From: UMGS1908 sp964432825
GTDB lineage: Bacteria > Bacillota > Clostridia > Christensenellales > UBA1242
Assembly: GCA_964432825.1 (NCBI GenBank)
Contig: CAYSOX010000002.1
Location: 55,538 to 119,537, forward strand
DNA length: 64,000 nucleotides
Reading direction: 5' to 3'
Part shown: positions 42,737 to 52,067 of the stretch, one piece after another
How the letters are laid out: each line of letters begins with the position of its first letter
Numbering within the stretch: position 1 is the stretch's first letter
Translations under genes and position numbers: made by a program
The notes under the pieces: model-generated
What the model saw: the letters and a program-made list of their open reading frames with translations, nothing else
Database searches by the model: none
What the model was told of the DNA's origin: nothing

Positions 42737-43651
42737 ATGACAAAAATTCCAGTAATTATTGATGTTGATACGGGTACCGATGATGCTGTTGCAATTGCAG
42801 AGGCATGTTATTTTAAGCAACTTGACATTCGCCTTATAACTTGTGGTAGTGGAAATACTAGTGTAGAAAATGTAACTTGCAACACACTTAATATTTTGCA
42901 ATATATAAATAAAAGGGATATTTTGGTTGCAAAAGGTGTTGGAAAAAAGTTTAAGCCAAACAACTTTATCTTGAATGTTCATGGAAAAACGGGAATGGGA
43001 GAGTTTGAGTTCCCAACCCTTGAAATAAAGCCTCAAGTTGAGTCTGCCGAAGAGTTAATTGTTAAAACTTTGTCTAATTCGGCGGAAAAGATAACTATTA
43101 TAGGGCTAGGGCCACTTTCAAACATTGCACGAGCAATTGAGAGTAATCCTGAAATAATTTCAAAAATTGAAAGGATAGTAATAAGCGGTGGCTTGATTGA
43201 AAAGTTGGATAACGGGCAATTTCCATACACCAGTTTTAATATTGCATACGATGATGAGGCTGTTAAATTGATATTGCAATCGGGTATAAAAATTGATATT
43301 GTTCCAAGCAATATGGGGCATAACGCTTATTTAACATACGAAGAGGTATATAAAACCAAAATTGCAAACAACACGGGAAGGTGTTTTGAGCAAATTTTTA
43401 GAAGTTATCACGACCGCCATGTTAAAAATGGTGTGGCAACGCACGACCTTTGTGCATGTATGTATGTGGCATACCCTCAAATTTTTAAAACGGAAGAAGC
43501 CTTTTCGTGTATAAAAAAAGAGGGTAAAAACCACGAGGGTATTATGAAGTTTGACTTTTTTGCAAATTCGCCAAACGCCACCGTGGTTACAGATATAAAT
43601 ATCAAAAAGGCAAAACGAATTTATTTTAAAACATTAAAGAAAATGCCGTAG
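42737..43651 (+). CDS. Nucleoside hydrolase (IUNH family)
   Basis: The start at ATG 42737 has GGTGGTG at suitable spacing; a GTG four codons upstream is less likely. The 304 residues begin with the calcium-binding signature VIIDVDTGTDDAVAI, which is diagnostic for inosine/uridine-preferring nucleoside hydrolases. GLGPLSNIARAI is near 124-135 and a second conserved His/Asp pair appears as ATHDLCA near 236-242. The enzyme cleaves ribonucleosides to base and ribose for salvage. It precedes the DAC-like gene by 43 bp. Confidence 0.92.
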   Translation: MTKIPVIIDVDTGTDDAVAIAEACYFKQLDIRLITCGSGNTSVENVTCNTLNILQYINKRDILVAKGVGKKFKPNNFILNVHGKTGMGEFEFPTLEIKPQVESAEELIVKTLSNSAEKITIIGLGPLSNIARAIESNPEIISKIERIVISGGLIEKLDNGQFPYTSFNIAYDDEAVKLILQSGIKIDIVPSNMGHNAYLTYEEVYKTKIANNTGRCFEQIFRSYHDRHVKNGVATHDLCACMYVAYPQIFKTEEAFSCIKKEGKNHEGIMKFDFFANSPNATVVTDINIKKAKRIYFKTLKKMP

Positions 43652-43694
43652 TTGGTTAAGTCTCTAAAATCGGGGTAATTAATGGGGGAAAATT

Positions 43695-45047
43695 ATGGAA
43701 AAATTAGAGTTTATAGAGTTTTTAAAAACCAATGTATTAAGTATTTTCACGGGGTCGGAAATTGTTGGTGAAGAGCCATCAACTCCTCGTGATGCTTTGG
43801 TTGCATTGGGTTCGGGCGGAAGTTTATTGGTTAAGTTTAGAAGAAATGATGAATTTCGTTTGGTTATAAAAAGGATTCAGCCCTTCAAAAACTTTGAAGT
43901 AAATCTTGTTAAAGCAATTTTAAACGAACTTTTAACACTTTATAATGGGGATTTGGGTAAAAGTGAATATTTCCCAGTTCTGCAAAACCATGTAATAGAA
44001 AAAGCGATTTGTAAAAGTGTTTCTGAAACTTCGCACGAAACAATCTTAAAAATTGTCACCGAAATGAGCAAGTGGGGCAATAGAACATATGAGGGGCAAC
44101 GGGCATTGTTCGGCTTTTTGATTTGTAGTATCAAAGCCCCAAAAAATATAAATCCAAACTTGCATATTTCAAAAATTTTAAATGAGAATTTTGGTGCAGT
44201 GATTGCTGACGGTATGAGAACTTGTTTAAAAATATCTTCGGACGGTTATCTATTAAACTATTTGCAAGTTCCGGATGCGCGTGACCACGATATTCCAGCG
44301 CCTTTTGATTATATTGATATGGGCAATATGTGTACGGGAAGTAGGGTTGGAGTAACGCTTAGCCGAACGGGGGATATTCTATTATTTCACCAAAAAAGTA
44401 TGGTTTTTGCAAAAAAATGCGGTGTTTGGAGTAGATATTCGCATGAAGAAATTATTTCAAGAATAGCAGATAAAACCAGTGAACTTGCGGACAATACTCG
44501 TAAGGCGGTGTATTTATCTGCATTGGATGTAAGTTTTGCACGAACGGGCGGTTGCGTAGTCCACTTAGATAAAGACCAAGAAGAAAATGTTTTGCGACAT
44601 GTCGATGTGTCTGATATATTGATTGAAAAATATTATGAAATTAAGTGTAACCAAAATTTAGAGGCACTTATTAGTGCAAGTGTTCCCGAAGAGCAACTTC
44701 CACCACCTGTGCCATATGCGGAGTTTATAACTCAGCCAAGGTGCACCAAAACGGCTAACATTATAAACATGATTAACGGCAGAAAGTTTTATGAATTATC
44801 CCGAAAGTTGCGACAAGAATTGCTTTCGGTGGATGGTGCAACCATAATAAACAATGATGGCGATGTGGTTGCAGTCGGTGCAATAATTATGATTGAAACG
44901 GGTGGATTTTCGGGTGGAAGATTGGCGGCAAGTAAAACACTTTCAAAATATGGTGTGTCGCTAAAAATTTCAGCCGATGGTCAAATTCAAGGCTTTAAAC
45001 TTGACCGACATAAGCAAAAAGCAGTGCCAATATTTATGTTAGGATAA
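43695..45047 (+). CDS. DisA_N/DAC-like domain protein with N-terminal sensor
   Basis: The 450 residues have a large N-terminal part (about 1-270) without a clear family and a C-terminal part resembling the DisA_N diadenylate cyclase fold. TGGCVVHL is near 285-292, and LLSVDGATIINNDGDVVAVG near 376-395 carries the DGA motif. GGRLAASKTLSKYG near 410-423 stands where cyclases have G-T-R-H-R, so the RHR motif is not kept. VSLKISADGQIQGF follows. Proteins with divergent DAC domains and sensor N-termini have been described as nucleotide synthases by inference. Activity here is uncertain. GGGGGAAAA precedes the ATG. Confidence 0.68.
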   Translation: MEKLEFIEFLKTNVLSIFTGSEIVGEEPSTPRDALVALGSGGSLLVKFRRNDEFRLVIKRIQPFKNFEVNLVKAILNELLTLYNGDLGKSEYFPVLQNHVIEKAICKSVSETSHETILKIVTEMSKWGNRTYEGQRALFGFLICSIKAPKNINPNLHISKILNENFGAVIADGMRTCLKISSDGYLLNYLQVPDARDHDIPAPFDYIDMGNMCTGSRVGVTLSRTGDILLFHQKSMVFAKKCGVWSRYSHEEIISRIADKTSELADNTRKAVYLSALDVSFARTGGCVVHLDKDQEENVLRHVDVSDILIEKYYEIKCNQNLEALISASVPEEQLPPPVPYAEFITQPRCTKTANIINMINGRKFYELSRKLRQELLSVDGATIINNDGDVVAVGAIIMIETGGFSGGRLAASKTLSKYGVSLKISADGQIQGFKLDRHKQKAVPIFMLG

Positions 45048-45063
45048 CTTAGGACAATTTGGT

Positions 45064-45091
45064 TTGTATTAGTCCAATTTTATGTTACAAT
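45064..45091 (+). promoter_or_regulatory. Promoter of hisS
   Basis: TTGTAT at 45064-45069, a 16-bp spacer and TGTTACAAT ending at 45091 (extended -10). The leader contains a 12-bp hairpin (GTTTTTAACAAT at 45107, ATTGTTAAAAAC at 45128) and AAAATCA/TGATTTT, with no T run and no His-rich ORF. Confidence 0.65.
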
Positions 45092-45265
45092 AGAAGTGTA
45101 ATAGTTGTTTTTAACAATAGTTTAAGAATTGTTAAAAACTAAGTTTAAAAATCAACTCAAAGGTGATTTTAAATACAAACTCACCGAATTTTAATAAATT
45201 TAATAAGAAATTTAGGTAGTTATAGACGCAAGGTGACTTGTAGATGTAATTACAAAGGAGAAAAT

Positions 45266-46504
45266 ATGAAAAGAACATTGACCCCCGTTCGGGGAACCAA
45301 CGATTATTTGCCAAAGGAAATGGCAATTAGAGAAAAGGTACGAGGAATAATTTTAAATGTTTATAAAAAATATGGATTTATGCAAATTTCTGCACCAATT
45401 TTAGAGGATATAGACAATTTACTAGGAAGCGACGGCGGAGATAACACAAAATTAATATTCAAAGTTTTAAAACGCGGTGAAAAGTTGGATTTAACAAAAG
45501 AAAACTTAACTATGCAAGATATTGTTGACATAGGTTTAAGATATGATTTGACCGTTCCAATGGTAAGGCTTTTTAGCAACAATCAAAATAGTTTACCAAC
45601 ACCGTTTAAAACCATTCAAATAGATTATTCATTTCGTGCCGACCGACCACAAAGGGGCAGAAGCCGACAATTTATTCAATGCGATATAGATATTTTAGGT
45701 GACCCAACCATAAATGCTGAAATCGATGTAATTAACACTACAGCAAAAACCTTTTTAGCGTTAGGGTTCAAAGACTTTGTTTGCAAATTAAATGATAGAA
45801 GAATTTTAAGCGATATAATTTTAGGTGTCGGGTTTGAGTCAGAAGTTGAGGCTGATATTTGCATAGTTTTGGATAAGTTAGATAAAATAGGAGTTGATGG
45901 TGTAACCGAAGAATTAATTTCTCGTGGGTTTGATGCGTCAAAGGTTAATGCACTTATGCAAAAAATTGCAAAAGTTCAAGAAAGTGGCATAGATTCACTA
46001 ACGCAAATGGGCGTGAGAGAATCTGTTGTGGAAAGTGTAAAAAATATTCTAGCCACCACAAATTCACTTAGTGGCAATCAATACAAGGTGGTCTTTGATG
46101 TTTCAATAGTAAGAGGTCAGGGCTATTACACGGGCGCTGTATACGAGTTTTATATGCAGGGCTTTTCGGGTGCTTGTGGCGGTGGCGGAAGATATGATAA
46201 TATGGTTGAAAAGATGACGGGCAAACCTCTTCCAGCCGTTGGTTTTGGTTTGGGATTTGAGCCTACTTGTATGTTGGTCAACGAAAGGGGGCTTTTAACT
46301 GCGGACGAAAAGTTAATCGCTTGCATATATTACCCAGATGACAATTTTGCCGATGTGTTAAGTTATGTAGAAAAATTAAATGCGGAATATAATGTATCGG
46401 CAATTCCTGCAAAGAAAAATTTATCTTTCCAACTTCAAACGCTAAAAGCAAATGGCTTTACCGATTTTGTGATTTTTAAAGAAAAACAAATTAAAACTAT
46501 ATAG
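45266..46504 (+). CDS. hisS: Histidyl-tRNA synthetase
   Basis: The ATG at 45266 follows AAAGGAG and starts MKRTLTPVRGTNDYLP, the usual HisRS beginning. The 412 residues show the class II core: motif 2 YSFRADRPQRGRSRQF near 114-129, the histidine-specific loop RGQGYYTGAVYEF near 272-284 and motif 3 PAVGFGLGFEP near 316-326. The C-terminal anticodon domain (about 335-412) is short but present. It charges tRNA-His. The match is to true HisRS rather than the regulatory paralogue HisZ. Confidence 0.95.
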   Translation: MKRTLTPVRGTNDYLPKEMAIREKVRGIILNVYKKYGFMQISAPILEDIDNLLGSDGGDNTKLIFKVLKRGEKLDLTKENLTMQDIVDIGLRYDLTVPMVRLFSNNQNSLPTPFKTIQIDYSFRADRPQRGRSRQFIQCDIDILGDPTINAEIDVINTTAKTFLALGFKDFVCKLNDRRILSDIILGVGFESEVEADICIVLDKLDKIGVDGVTEELISRGFDASKVNALMQKIAKVQESGIDSLTQMGVRESVVESVKNILATTNSLSGNQYKVVFDVSIVRGQGYYTGAVYEFYMQGFSGACGGGGRYDNMVEKMTGKPLPAVGFGLGFEPTCMLVNERGLLTADEKLIACIYYPDDNFADVLSYVEKLNAEYNVSAIPAKKNLSFQLQTLKANGFTDFVIFKEKQIKTI

Positions 46505-46591
46505 TGCTAAAGGTAAAACATTAAATGCGGGATAAAAATTTTTAGTATGTGATACCAAAATTAATATGTGGTAAAGGACGGAAAATTTTGT

Positions 46592-47056
46592 ATGAATAGT
46601 CAAGAAACTAAAAATACCGAAAAGTTGACCGAAAAGCGGGTTTATAAAAAGAATGCAGTCCGAGAACTTGCATTCTTTTTGCCTAGTCTTTTTATTTTGG
46701 CTTTTGTGGTGGTTCTAATAATTTATCTAAAGACCAAAGATAAAGTTAATTATTTGGATGGCAAAAGTCTAAGTTATGTGCCAACAATTGTGGCAGTCAG
46801 TCTTATTTTGGTTGGAGCCATAGTTGTCAAGGTGTTAAGAATAATGTTTGCAAAATTAATAATAACTCCAGAGCAAATTGTGGTAAAAACGGGTGTATTA
46901 TTCAAAAAAACACAAATAATTGACCGTTCGGATGTTTGCGATATTTCCGAAAAAGCCAATTCAGTCACCATAATTTATAGTGCAAAAGAAGAATTCCCGC
47001 GAGGGAAAAAGTCTTCTGAAAAGTCATATTTAAAAACTTTAATATGGAATAAATAA
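46592..47056 (+). CDS. Membrane protein with PH-like domain
   Basis: The ATG at 46592 has GGACGG upstream; the frame is open to a GTG at 46568. The 154 residues have two hydrophobic helices (about 27-47 and 66-87) and then a beta-rich domain, LIITPEQIVVKTGVLFKKTQIIDRSDV split over about 95-121, typical of bacterial PH (bPH_2/YdbS-like) domains. Such proteins sit in the membrane with the PH part in the cytoplasm; the role is unknown. Confidence 0.78.
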   Translation: MNSQETKNTEKLTEKRVYKKNAVRELAFFLPSLFILAFVVVLIIYLKTKDKVNYLDGKSLSYVPTIVAVSLILVGAIVVKVLRIMFAKLIITPEQIVVKTGVLFKKTQIIDRSDVCDISEKANSVTIIYSAKEEFPRGKKSSEKSYLKTLIWNK

Positions 47057-47181
47057 CTAAAAGATTACGAGGAAAAGTTTTTTAATTTATGTGGAAAGTT
47101 TTTTATGCGAGGCTGGGATAAATTTTTTTAATTTATATGGCTTGGGTTTCGTTCGGGGAAGGTTTAAAAAGTCTTTTTAAT
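47057..47181. other. Short gap with triple phrase
   Basis: 'tttttaatttatrtgg' or close variants occur three times (near 47079, 47126 and 47173). No terminator is evident between the convergent genes. Confidence 0.4.
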
Positions 47182-47889
47182 TTAAGCGGATTGACTTTCT
47201 TGCGGAGTAGGGTTTAGGTTGTTGCACTCATTTAATAGGTAGGTTAAAAGGTCGGACTTTTTTGGATAAAGTGAAACTAACGAAGAATATTTCATAGGTT
47301 TTGAAAAAGTGTAGGTCTTTTTAGTTTTGTTGTAGTAAGATACAAAAATTGAAATATCATTACCCTTTTTTAAACAATAGTCGGCAAGGGTTAAAAATCC
47401 CGAATAAAACCCTTGCAATTTTTCTAAATATCCATCGGGTGAAATTTCGGGGAAAATTACAATGTTTTCCCCGTTTTCTATGCTGGAATAACTTTCTTTA
47501 ATGGTTTTAAAAAACCGACCATCGGTGTAAGTTGATATAAGTTTTAGCCCTTTATAAAAAAGGTTTGTAAGTGGGCTTGCAAGTAGGCAAAATAGTCTTG
47601 CGAGGTGCAAATTCCAATGTTTTTTCTGGTGATAATAAACTTGAGTTTGGTAGGCATACATTTTTCTTAGCCCCGAATTCATTTCGGCAGTCCCCCACAT
47701 CCTAATAGGGAAGTCGCAATATATTTCAAGCGACATTGGTGCGTCGGTGCCTTCGTGATTGCTCAAAATAATGGCATTTTGGGTGGGCTTTTCGCCTAAA
47801 TATATAAATTTGGGCTTATGATATCTAACTTTCATAAGAGTTTTCATACCTCTATACCAAAGTGCGCGTTTTTGCTTAAACTTTTTCAT
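47182..47889 (-). CDS. PlsC-like acyltransferase family protein
   Basis: The 235 residues resemble 1-acylglycerol-3-phosphate acyltransferases. ILSNHEGTDAP near residues 41-51 corresponds to the catalytic NHxxxxD motif, though here only three residues separate His and Asp. IVIFPEISPDGYLEKLQGF near 146-164 corresponds to the FPEG substrate motif and downstream helix. The enzyme would acylate a lipid precursor at the membrane; the altered spacing and the missing Gly of FPEG leave substrate and activity uncertain. ACGGAGAAA precedes the ATG. Confidence 0.78.
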   Translation of the reverse strand: MKKFKQKRALWYRGMKTLMKVRYHKPKFIYLGEKPTQNAIILSNHEGTDAPMSLEIYCDFPIRMWGTAEMNSGLRKMYAYQTQVYYHQKKHWNLHLARLFCLLASPLTNLFYKGLKLISTYTDGRFFKTIKESYSSIENGENIVIFPEISPDGYLEKLQGFYSGFLTLADYCLKKGNDISIFVSYYNKTKKTYTFSKPMKYSSLVSLYPKKSDLLTYLLNECNNLNPTPQESQSA

Positions 47890-48274
47890 TTGTTTCTCCG
47901 TAAAAAGTATTTATCAAATTTATTCTAACATATGAAAATGTTAAAAGCAACTAACAATCGGGGGATTTGAGTTTGCATCATTTTATGTTAACATCGTATG
48001 GCGTTCGCATTGTTTTATGTTAACATCGTATAAAGTTTGCATTGTTTTAGGGTTAACATCACTTTAAGTTTATATCGCTTTAGGACTTGCAACCTAAAAC
48101 TTACCTAATGAAATGCCTTTATAAAAAGTGGCAGTTTTGAAGTGGATTTTGAGCAGATTAAAAAAACGGCGGTTGAAAAAATCAAAGATTGCATTAAAAA
48201 GTATTTATTTTAGTGCAAAAGTTGTTAATTTGAGGCGATTTCACAAAGAATAATAAAAAAGCGGAAGTTTCGGT
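47890..48274. repeat. 32-bp tandem repeats in a divergent region
   Basis: From 47971 to about 48087, three and a half copies of 'gtttgcattgttttatgtta' plus 'acatcgtataaa' start at 47971, 48003, 48035 and 48067, an exact 32-bp step with decay towards the right. It lies between divergent genes. No gene is seen. Confidence 0.8.
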
Positions 48275-48302
48275 TTGAAAAGACAAATAAATAATATATA
48301 AT
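48275..48302 (+). promoter_or_regulatory. Promoter of the M6 protease gene
   Basis: TTGAAA at 48275-48280, a 16-bp spacer and TATAAT at 48297-48302. Confidence 0.65.
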
Positions 48303-48322
48303 AAGAACATAAGGAGAGGCGA

Positions 48323-50227
48323 ATGAGGAAAAGTCTAGTTTTCGTGAGTTTTATAATGTTTGCACTGGCTGTTGTTTTGGGTGGAATTGGTTTAAAGCCT
48401 TTTGATTTGAACCCAACAAAAAATGACACGCTTGCCGACGAGGTGAGGGCGGAAAGTTTCAATTTTACCAACCTAATAGTTTTTTGCAAGTTTGCGGGAG
48501 AGAGTGAATTTATAAACGACTATTATGGCGGTTGCACGGTAAAACAAATAACTGAAAATAATTATTCGCTTGCAGATTATTCGGTAAAAGATTATTACGA
48601 AAAGGTTTCGGCGGGCAAGGTTAAAATGCAAAACCTTTATTTGTATGATAAGTCGGGCGGGTCAATAACGCTTTCAAACTCCAGAGGTTATTATAGTCAA
48701 TATGATGAAAATTCAAATCCAACCGGATATCCAAGCGGTTATGAGGCAGTTCGCCGTGCCGAACTCCAGCAAGATTGGGCAGCCGCTATAAACACCGCTA
48801 TTTCAAATGGTGCAACAATCTCAAATCTAGACGGCAGTATAAGTTATGACTTATCTGAATTGGATAAAAATGGCGATGGAAGAATAGATAGTTTAACCAT
48901 AATTTATAAATACTCAACCGAGTTTTCGACTTCGTGGAGTGCGGTTTTGTGGAACTATCAATCAATATACACGGGTGTAGAAATAAATACAAATGGGAAA
49001 GCAATCACCAGTGGAAATTATGTTATAATGTCAGCAAATTATTCTAGTTTATGCACCGATAAAAACGGGGTAAAGTTTTCTTCCTTAAAAACTCCTATTC
49101 ACGAAATGGGGCATACCTTTGGTTTAAAAGACTTGTATAAAAGCGAGAGTAATTCAAGGGTGTATTATATGTCTGCAATGGCGAATGCATTATCACCAAT
49201 ACCGCAATTTTTGTCGGCAAAAGAACGAGAGGCTTTGGGGTGGTTGGATTCTTCTAATATTCAAGAAATAACTGGGGCGGGAAGTTATACAATTGGGGTC
49301 ACCACTAGCAATGCTCCAACGGGGGTTGTTTGCTATAAAATCAATGTTCCAAGCAAAAATAGAACCCTTTATTTGGAATATCGTAAGTTTGATGACGAAA
49401 CCAATAAATATGACAATCAAAACAAGGTGGGTGTAAAAGATAGTTTTGGTGGCGACCTTAAGGGAATTTCCGCATTAAAAAGTGGTTTGGTATGCTTTTT
49501 GGTAGATAATGATGTAACTTTCCCCGATAATTTGCATTCTTCGGGGTGGCAATATGAGGTTTTGGGCGGAACACAAGACACAAAGGTAGATTCTGCATTA
49601 AACTTAGCAAACACAAGCCAAATGATTAGTACGAATTTAGAGATTGTAGTTAGTGCTATGGATGAAAATTCAATAACTTTTTCGGTTATTGGTAGTGATT
49701 TTGCAACCGAACATACCCATAATTTGCAAAAGACAACGGCAAAATCGCCAAGTTGTACCGAAGAGGGAAATATAGATTATTGGAAATGCAGTTCGTGTAA
49801 TAAATATTTTTCAGATAGTGCAGGGGCAAACGAAATACAATTAAAAGATACAAAGATTCCAAAGGTTGCACATAAAGAAAGCGATTGGATTGTGGATAAG
49901 CCTGCAACTTCAACTCAAAATGGGCACAGATACAAAAAGTGTAACAATTGTCAAGAAGTGTTAAAAAGCGAGATTATATATAGTAGTCCAGCGGGTGGCA
50001 GTGCTCCCGAACAAGGTGGGTCGGGTTCGGGTGGCTCGCTTACTTCCCCCAATTCACCCGATGATGATTCAGAAACAAAACACCCCGATTCACAATCTTC
50101 CACTCTTTCTTTATCGCAGTGGGAAACAGAAGAAAAATTAATAGCAATAATTTCAATTGTTGTGGCGATTGGGCTTGTGGTAGGGTTGGCCATCTACAAA
50201 ATCCATTATAAAAAACGAAATAAATAA
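48323..50227 (+). CDS. Surface M6-type zinc metalloprotease
   Basis: The 634 residues start with a signal peptide (hydrophobic about 5-24). The protease domain has the zinc motif HEMGHTFGLKD near residues 259-269, matching HExxHxxGxxD of M6/immune-inhibitor-A-like peptidases, with a DKNGDGRIDSL calcium-loop-like stretch before it (about 183-193). Residues about 460-555 contain paired CxxC motifs (WKCSSCNKYFSD, YKKCNNCQE) in HNLQ/CTEEG-type cell-surface repeats found in clostridial proteins. A Ser/Gly/Pro linker leads to a C-terminal membrane helix (about 605-625) and basic tail. It should be displayed outside the cell. It has its own promoter and an AAGGAGAGG site. Confidence 0.9.
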   Translation: MRKSLVFVSFIMFALAVVLGGIGLKPFDLNPTKNDTLADEVRAESFNFTNLIVFCKFAGESEFINDYYGGCTVKQITENNYSLADYSVKDYYEKVSAGKVKMQNLYLYDKSGGSITLSNSRGYYSQYDENSNPTGYPSGYEAVRRAELQQDWAAAINTAISNGATISNLDGSISYDLSELDKNGDGRIDSLTIIYKYSTEFSTSWSAVLWNYQSIYTGVEINTNGKAITSGNYVIMSANYSSLCTDKNGVKFSSLKTPIHEMGHTFGLKDLYKSESNSRVYYMSAMANALSPIPQFLSAKEREALGWLDSSNIQEITGAGSYTIGVTTSNAPTGVVCYKINVPSKNRTLYLEYRKFDDETNKYDNQNKVGVKDSFGGDLKGISALKSGLVCFLVDNDVTFPDNLHSSGWQYEVLGGTQDTKVDSALNLANTSQMISTNLEIVVSAMDENSITFSVIGSDFATEHTHNLQKTTAKSPSCTEEGNIDYWKCSSCNKYFSDSAGANEIQLKDTKIPKVAHKESDWIVDKPATSTQNGHRYKKCNNCQEVLKSEIIYSSPAGGSAPEQGGSGSGGSLTSPNSPDDDSETKHPDSQSSTLSLSQWETEEKLIAIISIVVAIGLVVGLAIYKIHYKKRNK

Positions 50228-50314
50228 ACGGCGGTTTCAAAAACTAAGTTTATATATAGATATAAATTATCATTAAAATATTTAAATAAAAAAATATAAA
50301 AGGTGGGAAACAAT

Positions 50315-50788
50315 ATGGAATTTGAAAAATTTTTAGTGGAAATGGCAAACAAAGATGGAATTGAAAAACTGGTTGTTGGTGGTATTATCAAAAACGAAAA
50401 CAAATTTCTTATTTTATCAAGAAAACAAGATGATTTTATGGGTGGAATAGATGAAATTCCAAGTGGAAAATTAGAGTCTGGAGAAACACTCTTTGAAGGG
50501 GTTGTTCGAGAAGTAAAAGAAGAAACCAATTTGGATGTTGTTCAAATTGATGGATATGTTGATTTTTTTGACTATTTGTCTGGAAGTGGTAAAAAAAGTA
50601 GGCAATACAACTTTATAGTTTCAGTAAAAGATTTTAATAATATTAAACTTACCGAACACGACGAGTTTAAATGGTTGGATATAAAAGAATGTAACGCTAA
50701 CAAAAAAATCACTTTTAAAACATTAACAACAATCAATATTGCGGATTTTAATCTAAAAAACAACTTGCTAGAAAATGTCAAAAATTGA
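50315..50788 (+). CDS. Nudix hydrolase
   Basis: The ATG at 50315 (AAGGTGGGAA upstream) gives 157 residues. The Nudix box is complete: G-KLESG-E-TLFEGVV-REVKEETNLDV, about residues 55-77. Family members hydrolyse nucleoside diphosphates linked to another moiety; the specific substrate is not visible. It ends in TGA, rare in this window. Confidence 0.92.
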   Translation: MEFEKFLVEMANKDGIEKLVVGGIIKNENKFLILSRKQDDFMGGIDEIPSGKLESGETLFEGVVREVKEETNLDVVQIDGYVDFFDYLSGSGKKSRQYNFIVSVKDFNNIKLTEHDEFKWLDIKECNANKKITFKTLTTINIADFNLKNNLLENVKN

Positions 50789-51035
50789 AAAAATATTGCG
50801 GTTTTTGTTTAAAAGCGACAAATATTTTTATGTTAGTTTTTGTAAAATTACAAAACATATTTTAAAGTCCACCAATAAATTTGTGAGATAAAATATTTGT
50901 TAAAAATATAAAATAATAAAAAATATCTTTTAATATTGTAAAAGCACAGGATGTGGCAGTGGTTGAAAATAATACAATAGCAAATAAAATAATTAAGGTT
51001 GATTTTTTTTAAACGCCGAATAATAAGCAAAAAGT
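50789..51035. other. Intergenic AT-rich region
   Basis: An inverted repeat 'gtttttgtaa/ttacaaaac' near 50837-50857 is the only structure seen before the terminator. No gene is supported. Confidence 0.4.
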
Positions 51036-51080
51036 AAGTGAACCCCAAAGGTTTGTTAACTTATGGGGTTCACTTTTTGT
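51036..51080. terminator. Recurrent bidirectional terminator, copy 2
   Basis: AAGTGAACCCCA (51036-51047) pairs with TGGGGTTCACTT (51064-51075), followed by TTT. It lies between convergent Nudix and SDR genes. Confidence 0.75.
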
Positions 51081-51176
51081 TAGGTTAATATTAATAAAAA
51101 TTGAGGTTGGCAAAAACAAAAGTTAGGTTCAAATTAAAAAAGTTTATGAGTGCAAATTAAAAAGTAAAAAAGGAAT

Positions 51177-52067
51177 TTATTTTTTATGCGAAAGGTCAAT
51201 TTTTGAGTAAATTTTGTGGGATATTTCATTAATCTTTTCAATTTCATCTTCGGTGGCGGTTGTAAGTTTTTTAATTGTTGGATTGCCCCAAATGTTAAAT
51301 AGTTTTGGGGTTATCCAGTGATAATTTTGAGGTGAGGTGAAACATCCTTGTACTATGCCTCTAATTGCATGCTTAGGGCTGGGGAATACAAGTTTTATCC
51401 CAATTTTTACCAGCCAATTTATGGCTTTTGGGTAGTGATTGGTCATATTTGTAAGCGTCACTCCGGGGTGTGCTACAGAAAGATTCACCGACGAATTTTT
51501 AAACAAGTCAAACATTGAAAACATTAAAAATCTTTTTGAATTTCCATAGATTTTGGTTTGTTTTTTGCGGGTTGAAAAATCTATATCCGATGTGTCGATT
51601 TTGGAGTAATTATGTGCAATGCTTCCGACAATCACACAAGTGGAGTTTTTACATTTTTCAAGTTCGGGCAAAAGTTTCTTTGTTAGATAATAGGGATAAA
51701 CAAAATTTGTTTGAAAGACATTGTTATACCCTGAGTCTAATTTTTTTATAGGAACATTGTATACACCCGCATTATTTATTAAAATATCTAGCCCGTTATA
51801 TTTTTTTAGTTCTTCAATTGCATTTTCTACACTTTCAAAATTTTCAAGGTCAAGTGGTACAAAATCCACAGTGGTTTGTGGATAATTTCCTAAAATTTCG
51901 GCTTTTAAATTGTCGGCTTTTGCTTTATTTCGGCAGGCTAAAATTAGCGTTGCATTGAATGACGCTAAATCCATACAAATGTTTTTACCCAGCCCGCCGG
52001 TGGCACCGGTAATAACAACTTTTTTACCCGTTAAATCTTTACAATTTTTTAAAATCCATTTATCCAT
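51177..52067 (-). CDS. Short-chain dehydrogenase/reductase
   Basis: The 296 residues are a classical SDR with TGATGGLGKNI near 20-30, LDILINNAGVYN near 91-102, a Ser in VGSIAHNY near 147-154 and the active-site YGNSKR near 172-177. The extended C-terminus and PTIKKL part resemble retinol-dehydrogenase-like SDRs. It reduces or oxidises an unknown carbonyl or alcohol with NAD(P)H. AGGAGAA precedes the ATG. Confidence 0.92.
   Translation of the reverse strand: MDKWILKNCKDLTGKKVVITGATGGLGKNICMDLASFNATLILACRNKAKADNLKAEILGNYPQTTVDFVPLDLENFESVENAIEELKKYNGLDILINNAGVYNVPIKKLDSGYNNVFQTNFVYPYYLTKKLLPELEKCKNSTCVIVGSIAHNYSKIDTSDIDFSTRKKQTKIYGNSKRFLMFSMFDLFKNSSVNLSVAHPGVTLTNMTNHYPKAINWLVKIGIKLVFPSPKHAIRGIVQGCFTSPQNYHWITPKLFNIWGNPTIKKLTTATEDEIEKINEISHKIYSKIDLSHKK

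Noticed and set aside
45092..45265. His leader-peptide attenuator for hisS
   Set aside because: By analogy with asnS I looked for a His-codon-rich ORF and a terminator; hairpins exist, but there is no T run and no such ORF.
47971..48087. CRISPR array
   Set aside because: The 32-bp units are contiguous with no unique spacers, decay across the array, and no cas genes are in the window. The same reasoning applies to the 63-bp units at 58538.
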